A DNA stretch of 64,000 bases from Epiperipatus broadwayi (lineage: Eukaryota; Onychophora; Udeonychophora; Euonychophora; Peripatidae). Positions 23,080 to 35,799 of the stretch are shown here, one piece after another (the first letter of the stretch is position 1; each line of letters opens with the position of its first letter). The notes under the pieces are model-generated. The model made no database searches. It saw only the letters and a list, made by a program, of their open reading frames with translations, and had not been told where the DNA came from. The translations under genes and the position numbers were made by a program. The stretch covers positions 11,327,973 to 11,391,972 of the forward strand of contig JAQFVV010006215.1 in assembly GCA_028023455.1 (NCBI GenBank), given 5' to 3'.

Positions 23080-23420
23080 CAAACCTGAGTGGATGAAATG
23101 TGTTCCACAGTAACTATACAAAGGACACATAGGAATTGCATGTATAAAGGAACTAAATCATTTGTGGTAACATAAACAATGGCTTTAGAAAAACTGTAAG
23201 AGGTTGTCAAGCTTGCCAACATACAGTGAGACTACTGATTAAAGAATACCAGCACTGTAGACCTAGTTCTACAATGAACAAAAGTTTGGCAGAATTATTA
23301 ATGAATCAATGTGTAAGAACACATTTATCTAGTTTAATTCTAGATAAAGTAAAAAAGAAAGATGCAGATTTGGAAAACTTCAGATTTAAAGTTAACCAAA
23401 CTGTATGTATTATGTAATTT
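23080..23420 (+). pseudogene. Gypsy integrase remnant lacking the catalytic core
   Basis: The N-terminal zinc domain is visible as KGHIGIACIKELN (His codon 23,126-23,128; the partner His position reads Tyr) followed, after a frameshift, by GCQACQH (Cys codons 23,205-23,207 and 23,214-23,216). Only about 25 bp later the sequence is already IKEYQHCRPSSTMNKSLAELL, the block that follows the catalytic core in Gypsy integrases (normally Y(R/N)xTPHSTTGxSPAELL). The DDE core of roughly 150-200 residues is therefore deleted. RFKVNQTV near 23,385 is the start of the C-terminal domain. Confidence 0.8.
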
Positions 23421-23859
23421 TAAAAAAATGGCAGTTAGAGTTGAATTAAGAAAAAATGGCTACCAGAAATAATTATTAGAACTGTGTCTGCACAAATATG
23501 TGAAAGAAAGTTAGAATATGATAGTTTTAAGATACCACATTAACTATATTAGAGAATGGCTAATGGAAATATTAGAGGATATAGTTATTACTTTGAGTAT
23601 AAGATATGTTTATACTAACATGGAATTAGAAAAACCAGATAATTCTTCAGTTTAAGAATCTATAAAAATAAAAAGTGAACAGGAAGAGAAGATTACAGAG
23701 CAAAGAAAATTAGTAACCCCAAACAGATCTTTTAAAGGCTTACAAAATTATTTGTTATAAATAAAATTCTGCTTATTTCTAGAGTGAAGGGTAGGTATTG
23801 TATACTGGCTATTTTATAAAGATTTTATTAAATAAAGTTGTATACATGTATGTGTGTGT

Positions 23860-24423
23860 ACAGGCTGGCCAATAAAGGCAATGTTGAGTCACTCTAGAAA
23901 TAATAACATGTAGAAAAAGAAAATTAGTTTACTGAAGGAAGCAACAGGCTAATTTGCGTTATTAATAAAATCTAACCTTATGCAATTTAGCAAAGTTGAT
24001 AAAAATACCTTCAAATGGTGTTCTGTCAGTTCAGTAGTGGTTTCTATAGTAATAGTAATGTGAAGTGTCAAGGAAAAATGAAAGAACTGAAAATAGACTT
24101 GGAAAACTCTAAATGTAGAGTATATTAGTATTAACAGCAAAGAAGAACTGTAGTCATAATCTAATTAAACTATCTCAAGAGATATGTGTGAGTAGTAAGG
24201 TGATTTCAGAACTACAGTTGTAAAGATATATATATGTTATTCTGAGATATGAACTGTAAGTTGTCTAGATTGTGTTCAATTAGAAAATAGTCAGTTGATC
24301 TATTAATCCTAAATCATTAATATTATTGCTATTCAGAGTAAATAAATTCTTGAGATTTTTGCTGAATTTTTCTGTTTGTTTCTTTAAACAAATTATATAA
24401 TTATCCAGATTCCAGAATTTAGT
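23860..24423 (+). repeat. Right LTR of the Gypsy element
   Basis: This is the counterpart of 19,581-20,160, slightly shorter through small deletions. It ends in a segment matching the end of the left LTR up to the AGT before TGCCCTGG. A 5-bp target duplication could not be identified with confidence because the outer ends have diverged. Confidence 0.85.
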
Positions 24424-27400
24424 TGCCCTGGATACATTATAATCTGTTTTTCATTTACTAAATTTAATGAAAGTAATGTTGTCTATATCACTTTTTCGTC
24501 ACAAAAACATAATTAGAAGATAATTTTAGACAAAAATGATAATCGCTTTTTATTATAGGTCTTTTATTTTGAAATCAGAGTTTTTATTTATATATATATT
24601 GTTACATCAAAAAAAAAAGAGCTATCTTGTAATAAATAAGTAATATTAAAAAAAATTTCTACATGGCTTATCCAATTCAACCTAATCCATTATCTAATTA
24701 AAAATTTTACACAAAATTTACAAAAAAATAATTTTGCTTAATGTCTAGATTTATGTGGCTGCTTTGATAATACAGTTTGACATTTCTGTTATAACCCTTT
24801 CCTTCTGACATATACTGATACAAAACAGATGTGTGACTTAGTTTCTTTTTATATAAAATTTTAAAATTTATTTATTATATTTCTTTTAATAGTAGTTTTA
24901 CTGTTATCTTCATGTGTTTGTGAAAATATTAGAAAAAAATGGATTACAAGATATTTAATATAAATCATTGCTCTTTAAATAAAAATATTATTTTCTAATT
25001 TTTTTGAAATTTGGCTAATTAAGTAGATGTTAAATTTTATCATTTTAAAGATGAGAGAAAACATTGTAAAATGAAATTTTCATTGGAGATTATTGATGAA
25101 TATATTTTGATTAAGTTTTATCTTGCCCTTATTCTAATGGAATGTGTGTGAATATGGTGTTATTTTACTAATTACAACAAGTGTGCATGTACTTAAATTA
25201 TATGAATATTATTATTTTTATATTGTAAACATAAAGATAATACATTTTGTTTTAGTATTAAATAAACAAAATATTTTTAATATAAATTTGTGTTTATGAA
25301 CATTGCACACTAATAACTCATATTATATACTAATATTAAGGTAACTGGTATATATAGGTGAGCCTCCAATTACAAGTATTTTCTTCATGCAGTATCTATA
25401 TGAACTATAAACAAAAATAAATATTGCAGTTATATTTTCTATATATATGTTGACATTATCAAGCAGAAAATATCAATTGTATAAAAGATTAATTGTGATT
25501 CAATACAAATAACGGTATTTAATGTTGATATAATCAAAATAATAAGTTTATTTATCAAAAATCTAAAAACTAAATATATTTACGCATTTCCAAGAAAGAA
25601 ATATCTAAGTTTTTCTGTTGATTTTACTGAGAAATTGTCAATATACATTTCTGGAAATAAGAATTAATCTTACTTGGTAAGAGGAAATTTATATTGTCTT
25701 ACGGACAAATGACTCTGGCTATCTAAGAAATTATAGATTATTTTTTCTTGTATTAGAAATAAATATAAATTATATTGAATTATTTTATTTCAAAACTTAC
25801 TAAGATTATATAGCTAAACATAAATTTTTTGAATATATTTTAGAGTACGGTAATAATGGATTAGGAAATAAACTAAATGATAAAAAATATTTGAGAGGTG
25901 AAAAATCTCTTATTAGCAAAATAAAATACCTCAAGTTTTAAAACTTCAGAGATTGTGACAGGGAAGGGGGATAGTGTTTGCTTATCATTCATTAAATGTT
26001 TTAGTTTATATTTAAGTTCATAGGAATTGCAAATCCATATCATAGGAATCAAAAATAGTACAGAGTCAGAATTTTTAAGAAATTGAAATGCTTTCAAATA
26101 AGCTAGAATTTTATAACTGGTATTTTTCAATGGATTAGAAAAAAAAATTCTTTTTCTTATAGTAAACTAATAATAAATCATAGTTTGCCAATAAGTAACT
26201 AGTTTCCAAATGTAATTTATAATATAAAAGCCAAAGATCAACAACTCACTTGAGTATCCATTATCTATTGTCAAGACAACCTCTATTTATAATCCAGAGT
26301 TGGTGGAATCCAACTTTAACATTTAGAAATTGCTTTGAGAACAGATTGTGGATAGACTAATAGTTTATTTTGATTATTGTGTTGTAAAATTTGGAAACAA
26401 TTATTAGCAAATTATGGTTTATTATATATGAAATGCTGAATAGTAGTTTGTTTGAACAGTTGTAAAAATAATTATTTATTAACCTATCTTCAAATATTTT
26501 TTTTTATTTGATGAATGAGATTTTTTTAAATTTCAAGGCTGTTAAAAATGTCACTCTGTTTCAGTTATTTCACTCTTTGTCCATTAATATCTTAGATCTA
26601 GATAAAAGATGAAATCCATTTTTATCTGGTTGCCTTGCTAACAGAATGTTGATATTCTATCAGTTTATTAAGCTTTAGCTACTATGATGCGAATTACATG
26701 AATATATGTGTGATAATATATAAATGTGTGTCTATGAATATATTCTGAGAAAAAGAATTGAAGTTTTACTAATGGTCTGTAATTAATATCAAAATTTATG
26801 ATAAAAGGGCAAAAGTAATCTTAAACACAAAGGTCAATTTGTTACAGAACTTATTCTCATAAGACTACTAATACATAATATCTCAAAAAAGCCTGGACTT
26901 TTTCCAAATTAAAAAAAAAATTCAATGATATAGATAAACATTGATTTCTTCAAAGATTTGCTACCTCTTGCACATTTTAAATCATTTGTTTATGATATAT
27001 CTTTAAAAATATTTATTTAGAAAATATTTTACTATTAAAAAACATTTCAGGAAAAGAAAAAGATAAGGGTTTATATTGGATCACAAGTTCTGGCTGATTG
27101 TGGAGATTATTTGCTCAGAAAGCAAATAAGAGAATTATAGATTATTTTTATGAAATTATACCAATACACAAATTTTAAAAAATAACTTTTCAAACTCAAT
27201 TAGAAATCATGTAATACATGCATGCTAATTATTTGCTTCATTTTAAGGCACTGAATAAATAATTGATATTTGTTTATATTGTATCTTATTTAGAAAGTTT
27301 CAATTAATTGATAATGACTTACTAGTCTACTATTTTTTTTTAAAATTACTTCATGATCTATATTATTGCATTTGGTTTACTATTCTCTAAAAAATAACAA

Positions 27401-27980
27401 ATATGGACTTCATCATAAACTGTCGATAGTATTTGCAAAAAGGAGTATTTAAAGTAATTTGTCTTGTTTTGGTAAAACAGTATAATGTTTTAACTTCTGT
27501 TTTCTATTTTATAAGTAAATTTACTTTCTTTTATTCTTTATGTTTTTTATTTTTTATTTTAATCAGTATAAAATTTAAATTACATAAAGTCATCATCAAA
27601 TGATGTTAAAAGAAAAACAACAAAAAAAATATCTTTATTTTCTGCCATAGACTTGTCTTTTTATTATAGTCAAAATATTTCTCCTGATTAATAATAATAA
27701 AAAAGGAAAATGAGTTTGAAATAAAAAAGATTTATATTAGAAAAGTATAAAATAGTGAAACATTTAAAACCAATGCAAGATGATACAGTAATAAGTTTAT
27801 TCGGTCCTTAAATTATTTAGTTAAGCACTTTTATTTATATCAATTATATATTTTAGTTTAGCATTGAAAAAATTTTTTTGTTTATTTATTTTAAATTTTT
27901 ACCTGTTATTTAAACGTTTAAATCATTTAAGACAAAAATTATATAATTGAAACAAAACAATTTCTAGCTTATCTATATTG
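24424..27980. other. Noncoding AT-rich region
   Basis: No gene, terminal repeat or element was recognised over about 3.5 kb. Small hairpins and A/T homopolymers occur throughout. The minus-strand open frame at 25,873-26,130 has no motif. Confidence 0.55.
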
Positions 27981-28164
27981 TAACGTAAAAAAGAAAGGCT
28001 CGACACAGCCTATCCAGCTCAATCGATAAAATATAATACCTTCAGGTTAAGCTAGCTCTTCTATGCTATTTTAAAAATAAACAACATATCTAATCAGAAG
28101 GGTTCTAATACTCTCTAAACAAATCTTGCGCAGCAAGGTTACATAAAATCGGTTTACTTCAAAA

Positions 28165-28370
28165 ATACTGTTGATCTAAATAAATCTCTCTTAAGCAAAA
28201 CAGATACAGATTTCTTATTCAAAATAAATCTTTCTTAATTAAAGCCGATTTCTTAATCAAAATAATTCTTTTTAAAATAAATCAGATCTCTCTTAAGCAA
28301 AATAGTTTTCTAAAATAAATCAGATTCTTGCTATAATAAATTCTTTAATAAGCAAATATAATCTTATTCT
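28165..28370. repeat. Degenerate tandem repeat with AAATAAATC and CTTAAGCAAAA
   Basis: Blocks such as AAATAAATCTCTCTTAAGCA, AAATAAATCTTTCTTAATTA, AAATAAATCAGATCTCTCTT and AAATAAATCAGATTCTTGC follow one another with spacing that varies around 35-60 bp. This looks like an old minisatellite disrupted by indels. No coding sequence. Confidence 0.5.
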
Positions 28371-28379
28371 TCATCTTAA

Positions 28380-28770
28380 GTTGTTATACCAACAATGAAT
28401 GTGATTCTAGAAATAATATTAATAATAAGATATGATCCAATACTTGGGATAATATCTTAATCCAATAAATAATTATTGTATTTAAAATTAATCAAAAACC
28501 TCTTATATTTAAATAATTATAGCAAACTAGGATTATATTCGTGATATTATGGGTAGGAAAGGAATTTTATTGCTACCCATATAACACACAAACAAGCACA
28601 CATTATGTTTTTAATCCAAAATAAAATAATCTTATCCATGGATGTTATCTTAACATCAACAATATAAAATTTAATAAAGTGAATTTTATAATCTTGTATT
28701 CTTATATCACAATAATAAAATTATATGTATGATTTTTGGATTTCTAAAACTGTAGATGATGATAGAAATA
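28380..28770. other. Noncoding region next to the Penelope-like fragment
   Basis: A hairpin at about 28,552-28,582 pairs GGGTAG with CTACCC around an AT-rich loop. I see no gene. It may be the 3' part of the Penelope-like insertion, which is read toward lower coordinates, but that is a guess. Confidence 0.35.
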
Positions 28771-28785
28771 CAAATTCCAAAATTG

Positions 28786-29118
28786 CTAAATTAAAACAAT
28801 ATTTATATCATCTATACATCTTTTAATAAAGATTGGAGCATTATTATTCACTAACATTAACTTCTCCAATTCTTCCATATAAATATTACTCAATACTCCA
28901 CTTAATGCTCCTCCTATTAGTAAACCTTTTTGCTTATAAAACCTATCTTTAAATTGAAACGTTATTTCTTTACAACATATTTCTATAATCTCCTTTAATT
29001 GTTTTATAAGTATATTTATTTCTTTATTAAGCAATAAGAAAGATAAAGTTATAAAACAATATTTATTAACACTAATAGAGATGACACAAATAATCATTAA
29101 ATATTTTAATAAAATCAA
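28786..29118 (-). pseudogene. Penelope-like element reverse transcriptase fragment
   Basis: The minus-strand open frame of 110 codons includes FQFKDRFYKQKGLLIGG followed by ALSGVLSNIYMEELEKL and, after a short gap, IKRCIDDINIVL. These match the Penelope-like RT blocks (F.FN..FY.Q..G..MGSPLSP.LANI.ME..E and K.RYVDD). MGSPLSP has become IGGALSG, and RYVDD reads RCIDD with both catalytic Asp kept. The open frame ends soon after. No GIY-YIG endonuclease or flanking Penelope LTR was recognised. Spacing and motif set differ from both LINE families in the window, which supports the assignment. Confidence 0.75.
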
Positions 29119-29119
29119 A

Positions 29120-32050
29120 AATTATAATTATCACAAGTTGAAAATAAATTTATAAATTACAATTAGAAACGTAAACAAATAAATAATAACCATATGATTT
29201 GCCTATGAGTATAGAGAGTTCTCACATCTTATTAATCTAAGTTTCATTTATATATGTTCCTGTAAAAATGTATTTAATAGTATTACCAAAGAAATCTTAC
29301 CATTATAATAATAGCAAGAATTTGGAAAATGTAGAATTTTAGAACCACATAAACAATTATAAATTCAATCAGAAAATACTTTATCAATATTTTTAATATA
29401 CATCAGATATGCAAACCAGGCATATCAACAATAGAAACATTCATAAACTACTCTGATTTCATCAAGAGCAAAAATAAAGGCATGATTAGCATCACACATG
29501 ACCTTAAAATATTTCAAGAACAAAAAATAAAGACATGATTGGTATCACATATGACTTTAACAAATCTCACTATAATAAACATCAAGGGATATAAAAGAAA
29601 AACAAAAATATGGAATAAACTTACAATAAACACTTATCCAAAAGGGCATATAAAAAGAATTAGGACTGTCACTCTAATCTTAAAAATATAAGAAAAATAA
29701 ATGATCACAAAAGAGATTGCCTAAAATATAGCATTATTTGCCATCGCATAAGACATACAATAACTTACTAGCATGATAAGAACAATATATAAAAATAGGG
29801 ATCAACCTTCTATCTCATATAGCAATAATGAATAAGTGATGTGAAAAATCAATAAAATATAAGTTATAGAAAATATATCTAGGCATATAAATTTGTTGCT
29901 TAATTAAATATGAAAAATATACATCCACACCATTAATTCTTCCATCCATTTATATTTATTCTCATAATTCCATACAGAACTAATATGTCACATTCTGATT
30001 ATATTTTTAAAAAAAACAGTAATATTCTAAGAATGATCATGATAAACATATTAAAATCATACATAAATAATACATAGGCAATATCATAAGCATAATGTGC
30101 ATATGAATAAATCTTACAACTAAATATTTATATTCTTTTATACATCCTTAAATCTTGATTTCCATACCATTTGGTAGCACAACAGTTCCAATAAAAACAC
30201 TTGGATATGTTGAAGATTTAGTAGAATGTCAGAATGATTATGAATATCAAATGTTGGCAAATAAATAATTCAAAATTCAAGGTATATACAATAATAACCA
30301 CTAACATTACTAAAAAGCCATTTAAAGCAATAATAAATTATTTAATTGAATAACATGATAATAAGAAATAGCTTTTGAAGCAATGCAAATATAATACAAA
30401 TGTAGAAAGTATATTATTCATTTTAAGTAGCAAGTGGATAAAAATATTGTTTCCTTTGAAAACACAATTCTTAGAACTCAAGCACATGGCATTAACAAAG
30501 AGCAGAATATATTTCTATTAAAATAATGCAAAGTCTTATATAATAATAAATATTTTTTAACATCAGGAACATACTAATCCTTTTAATAACAATTCGCATT
30601 AAAAAAAATGACAAGCAGATTTCAGCAAGCACAAAAATAAGTAACATCTTATATTTCATGATCAACAAAATATTTAAAAATCATTTATTGAATATTATAT
30701 TCTTTTATCAGCAATACATAGATTGAAGTAAGCACTGAATTCATTTTATATTATCTTTCAGAGACAGCTAAAATATTAATTAGCAAATAAAGAACATTCA
30801 AGCATAATTATATTTATTCCTACATCTAGAATAAAGCAAAATATTTTCATACTAATATTTTAAAATGTAAATTTCATTCATAGTTAAATGTATGAAAATG
30901 ACATTTGTTCATCTATAAAATATTTCAGAGTAAGAAAAAATTCGTAATAAATATATCAATTTTTGCAACTTTGTAATGATGAAACAAACATTTTATTCAT
31001 TTAAAATAATAGCACAATAATAATTTTTATAAATGTCATTTCTAAATACATAGACATAACAATTGAATAGTTTCTTTCAGAACAAAGCAAAGGATTCATA
31101 TGTTCATAATTATTATTTAATAAGTACTTTATCATTTACCATGTCCTACAATTTCAGTTAAAAGTTCTAATTTGACAGAAATATCAAATTTAGCTAACAG
31201 AAAATATTCTATAAACAATAGCAAAGTTCAGTATTTGACAAATATAATTTATATAATTCCTTGTAGAATAAAGCATATAAACTTTTTTTTTTTCAAATTT
31301 AATGCAAGATTATAAAAGGTTCCGGCATTCAACATTTTAAAATATTCACTTTCAAATAAATTCAGCATGTTTAAAAAGTAAATGAAAATTAATCAAAAGT
31401 TGAAGCAATATACCTTCTATAGAAAAATTTCCTGCTGTCACTAATTATTACAATGGCATATTGCTTTCTTCATTGTGTATATGTTGTTAGAGATTCCTAG
31501 TGTTAAATATGATGAAATTCTAATGCAATGATAGGGTAACTACTTTACCCTGCCATGGCTAAACCTTAACTAATAAAATAATAAGTAATTATAAAAAATA
31601 TACATAAGAAGATAATGAGAAAAAAATGATGAAGTGAAATGTGCTAAAATAAATGTGATCAAAGCTTAAATATGGTAGGTCAAGTGACAGGTAATTAGAT
31701 ACATGATTGACAATAGGAGTATCGATTCTTAATTAATTTATTGACTTAATTAAGCTGAGAAGTCAGATGTACTAAAATAACTTTTAATTACAATGTCTGA
31801 AAATTTTTAGACAATACACTGATTGCATCAGCTTATTATAAATTATTATTTAACAAATTATTAATAAAATGAAAATTATTACACTAATAAAGAATACATT
31901 TATTTAAATATATATACATTTTAAAAAATTCCCAGATTAACTTTCATTATTTTAAAATATTAAATATTTATCAACAGAAAAATATTATATGATAAAAACA
32001 TTAAGTTACTAAGAATAGTAAATCTTTTTTTTATCAAGGAAGTTAAAAAA
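29120..32050. other. Noncoding AT-rich region with a 52-bp tandem duplication
   Basis: No gene was recognised. Two diverged copies of a unit of about 52 bp begin at 29,463 and 29,515 (AAATAAAGGCATGATTAGCA and the matching AAATAAAGACATGATTGGTA). The rest is low-complexity A/T sequence. Confidence 0.5.
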
Positions 32051-32053
32051 ACC

Positions 32054-32384
32054 GGCAAAACTCTCTATACATATTGCCATTCTCTGCAAGCCAGAATAAT
32101 CAATGAATGCCAGAAGGCTTGTGCATAAAATCCCCATCTAGTGCCTACTCATCCAATATCCCCAGACTATTTTCTGGCTTGTGGCCTTCATCAGTGAGAA
32201 GATTTGGATCTAGGTGCAGTGCTCTCAGATCCAAAGCTCCTCACTGATGAAGGCCACAAGCCATAAACTAGTCTGGGGATATTGGATGAGTAGGCCCTAG
32301 ATGGGGATTTTATGCACAAGCCTTCTGGCATGCGTTGATTACTCTGGCTTGCAGGAAGTGGCAATACATATAGAGAGTTTTGCC
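32054..32384. mobile_element. Family A hairpin, well preserved
   Basis: GGCAAAACTCTCTA at 32,054-32,067 is complementary to 32,371-32,384, and complementarity continues to the centre at about 32,215. This gives two arms of roughly 155 bp that differ at only a few sites. The arms carry the landmark GATGAAGGCCACAAGCCA on the right and its complement on the left. No coding capacity. The right side continues directly into a second, tandem unit (next feature). Confidence 0.88.
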
Positions 32385-32885
32385 TGTTTTAATAATAGTT
32401 ATATGTAAGCATAAGAAATGGTGATCATGTAATGTTTATTGGCTTAAAACCAATCCTGCCTAATAGGAAAGTGGTGGCTATGGTTATTAAAGAACCAAAG
32501 ACACCAAAATGTATAGATACTGAACTGAGTTCAGATCTATATAACTATATAGGCTAATGGGCTTGAATTGAAAATATTATAGTGTTTTCAGTTTAAGACT
32601 CATAGTTTTGTAGTTAAGTAGAGATAAAAGGTGACTGCTGGAGGGTTGCATTAGATCCTAAGATCTAGGTGCAGTGCTCTCAGATCCAAAGCTCCTTACT
32701 GACAAAGGCCATAAGCCAGAAACTAGTCTGGGAATATTGGGTGAGTAGGCATTAGATGGGGATTTTATGCACAAGCTTTCTGGCATCCATTGATTACTCT
32801 GGCTTGCAGGAAGTGCTAATATGTATAGAGAGTTTTGTCTCTTTTAATAACAGTTATATGCAAGCATAAGAAATGGTGATCATAT
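32221..32885 (+). repeat. Family A direct tandem, 455-bp period
   Basis: GCTCTCAGATCCAAAGCTCC occurs at 32,221 and again at 32,676, exactly 455 bp apart. The sequence between them matches the 455-bp unit of the 47-49 kb array, including GAACTGAGTTCAGA, GTAGAGATAAAAGGTG and CCTAAGATCTAG. The second unit stops at about 32,885 after the GTGATCAT end block. A tandem plus an inverted unit at one locus shows the same organisation as the larger array. Confidence 0.85.
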
Positions 32886-33059
32886 GAAGGGAGTTAAAAC
32901 AATTATTATTATCTTTTAACTTCAAATTGAAATAGACTAACACACTAAAAATATTGATACTCTTCTGATAGCCAGGCACGGTCGCTTGATGGCATTGTTT
33001 CTATGCAAAAACAATCAAATGTAACATTTCCAGGCCATGAGCTATTTTTTCTACTACAT

Positions 33060-33640
33060 CTTTACATTTTTTTTCCTTTTATTTTTTCTACTACATCTTT
33101 AATTTTTTTTTTCCTTACACACAAACACATCTTTACAGCTGATATAGTAAAACTTTGATTTTTAAAACAAATTTTTATTACATTTTATTTGCATTACCTT
33201 TTTTTTTAAATAAAATCTTATTCTACCTTTTTAAACAAACCAAAACTATTTTCTTTTTTTTTGTTATTGATTTATGTCATAGAATCACAATCTTTTTTAC
33301 TTTTGGAAACAGTTTTTTCTTCCTACTAACAAATTACAATAATAAAAACAATACACAAACACATCTTTACCACTGATATAGTAAAACTTTTATTTTTAAA
33401 ACCAATTTTTATTACATTTTATTTGTATTACCTTTTTTTTTTTTTTTTACTAAAATCTTGTTCTACCTTTTTTAAAATAAAAACAAACCAAAAATAACTT
33501 TTGTCTTAGTGATGACAAACTTTTTATCAACCTGTCCCCCTGAAAAAAAAATCCAAGACCAAAACGTTTGACTTTTTCAACTTTCGTTTTCTTTTTTTTT
33601 ATTATTGATGATTTATGTTCATAGAATCACAACCTTTTGT
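33060..33640. repeat. 235-bp tandem duplication in T-rich sequence
   Basis: CACAAACACATCTTTAC begins at 33,120 and recurs about 235 bp later at 33,355. Similar sequence follows each copy: GCTGATATAGTAAAACTT or ACTGATATAGTAAAACTT, then TTTTTATTACATTTTATTTG, and farther on ATAGAATCACAA. The plus-strand open frame at 33,155-33,376 is low-complexity and follows from this repeat. The unit is rich in poly-T. Confidence 0.7.
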
Positions 33641-33649
33641 TTTGGAAAC

Positions 33650-34815
33650 ATGTGTGAATCAAATAGCTTCACTTGCAGGAGTATGACTGACATCAGAATT
33701 GTGAGATTGTTTTGTAAATGTAGTTTCATGGACTCACTGGCACATTAAGGTGGACAATTCTTAGTGAGTCAGACTGTGATTTAAGTAGAAATGAAATTAC
33801 TCTGCTATGGAGATTTCAAAACTTGTGGCCCCCTTGAAATTCAGGCACCCTCAGATGATACAATAGCCAACTGTGAATTGTGTCCCTCTCCTCTCTCACA
33901 TTCTGATTTCTCTTTTTCCTCCTTCTTTTTCTCCCATCTCTCTCTCCTTTTATTTAGATTATAGTATACTAAACATCTTGCTTGGCTATAGTCAATCAGA
34001 CTATAAAAACATAATGGAACTGAGGCTGGCTAACACTTTCCTATATCAAACATGGTTATAAGAAGCTAGCATAGTGATCTTTTGGATATGACAATAAAGA
34101 GACTGCTTGTTGGGAGACTCCAGTAGCATGCAGAAACCATCATATTATGCTTAAGATGCCAGTGTTATACTTTTTCACTATGCATGCATGAAAGCATACA
34201 CAAAATAAATTTACTACCAGTAATATATATCCACTGTATTGGCATGAAATCTATTTTATTAACATATGGAGTACAAATAGAATATATTGATTGGTAAATA
34301 GAATATATTGATATATTCTTTTAAGTTAAAATAGGATTGTCTAAACATATAATCTTTGCATCCAAAACTTCTGCTTCAGTGAAATCCAGTGCCAAATTGA
34401 CTCATTAGTGATTATTCTGCCTTGAGAAAACACCACAACTAAGGACTGTCAACCTACTAAGTCTGCCCTCATTGTTGCTTTCTTAATTCTTGAAGGCTCA
34501 AACTTAAAAAAAGGGAAAAAAGGAATATTGGAGTGAGAAATGTGTGTGCAGTTAAAAGATAAAAAGCTATTGTACAAACACACAAATCTCGTAGGCACAG
34601 TTATTATAAGATGTATACTGAAGAATGAAAAGAGGAAGATAAAATACTGTTTATATTGGAAACAGTACCTAACTTTTGATGAACTAACATCCTATCCTAC
34701 AAAGTAGCAGGAGCTCTTAGTGAGACACTGTTTATTTGTTATTTCAAAGTTCACCTTCATATCTAAAAGCTACTTCAATATCTGCCACATGTGGAGCCAC
34801 TTGAGTTCAGCACTG
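33650..34815. other. Noncoding region with a CT-rich tract
   Basis: No gene was recognised. A pyrimidine-rich tract spans about 33,883-33,958 and ends with TTTATTTAG, so it could act as a splice acceptor, but no convincing exon follows. A 17-bp direct repeat containing AATAGAATATATTGAT lies at about 34,275-34,310. Confidence 0.4.
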
Positions 34816-34925
34816 GATGTTGGAAGATTTGGTATGACAGGGTATAAATAGAAAAAAGTAAGTGTTATAAAAAAAAAAATTTAAATACTATTAAATGCCA
34901 AGAACATTTGTGGTTTTAAATAAGG

Positions 34926-35340
34926 TTGGGAAGAGAAGAATGGATGGTGGCTATAGTTTATATAGCTACTGGAGATAGACAAACTATAATGGAGTGGAAC
35001 AGTAGCATATATGAATGCCTAGTTAAGAATATACAGAGTTTTAAAGAAAAGAGGAAAAGAATAATGGTTATAGAAGATACGAATGGGCATATTAAAGAAA
35101 TTGATGATGTAGATAATAAGAATGGACAGCTTTTGAAGAAATTTTACCAGAGAGTGAATTTGAGCATTGGAAATTTATCAAATATTTATGAGGGACAATA
35201 CACATGGTCTAGAAATAATATATTCCATACAATAGATTGCGTAATTGGTAAAGAAAGAGGAAGTGAATAAAGTACAGAAAATTAAGGTGTTTGATAATGA
35301 AGAGAGAGTATGTAATAGTGATCATAATTTCTTTGTAATT
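34926..35340 (+). pseudogene. LINE APE-type endonuclease remnant, copy 2
   Basis: The open frame 34,926-35,270 contains TGDRQTIMEWNSS, then IEDTNGHIKEIDDVDNKNGQ, LLKKF and YTWSRNN. GDFN is replaced by EDTN, so the catalytic Asp is lost. The IDCVI block follows, corresponding to IDYVL. Residues match copy 1 at most positions. The role would be target nicking; it is inactive. Confidence 0.8.
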
Positions 35341-35799
35341 GAAATAGTAATGTGATGAAGAATAGAAATAAAATAGAAACAATAATGGAAGATATGAATG
35401 GAGAATGGATGATAAGAATAAATTTGAAGAGTATAAAATACAAGTTGAAGAAATCATGGAAGAGTTGGTTGGGAATGAGTATAAGGACTGGTGTGATAAA
35501 ATAGAAAAAGTGGCAAATAGAGTTTTAGGTGAGAAAATTCAGAAGAATAAAAGTAATAAAAAATGAGAGTTAGTAAATGTGTAAAAGAGAGGAAAGAAAC
35601 ACATCTAGAATATAAGTGTGCTATTAAGAACAAAGAAAGTGAAAAAAATATTAATGTTAAATGGGGAAAGTACTTAGAAAAGAAGAAGTTAACTAAAATA
35701 GATCATTATAGAAAGAGAATGAAATTGAATAGTAAATTGTTGTAGGATATTAATAAAAGTGGAATAGATGGGAGTAAAAAATTTTGGAATTACATTAAA

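Larger units (their letters stand above)
19581..24423 (+). mobile_element. Gypsy-type LTR retrotransposon, decayed
   Basis: Two long direct repeats (19,581-20,160 and 23,860-24,423) flank an interior in the order gag, protease, reverse transcriptase, RNase H, integrase on the plus strand, the Gypsy (Ty3) order. A candidate primer-binding site, TGGCCTGTGAAGCTG, follows the left LTR. A purine-rich stretch (AGAGTGAAGGGTAGG, about 23,781-23,795) lies some 65 bp before the assigned right LTR, so the LTR could start slightly earlier than given. The LTRs differ at many sites and by indels, so the insertion is old. Stops and frameshifts run throughout and part of integrase is deleted. It is inactive. 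Protein blocks resemble the branch of Gypsy elements whose Gag has two zinc knuckles. Confidence 0.92.

Noticed and set aside
25873-26130. 85-codon minus-strand open frame
   Set aside because: No motif was seen and its composition matches background.
33155-33376. 73-codon phenylalanine-rich open frame
   Set aside because: It is a low-complexity translation of a poly-T-rich tandem duplication.
33883-34061. Splice acceptor and exon after the CT-rich tract
   Set aside because: The pyrimidine tract is convincing, but the following frame is short and without motif, and no donor or upstream exon was found.
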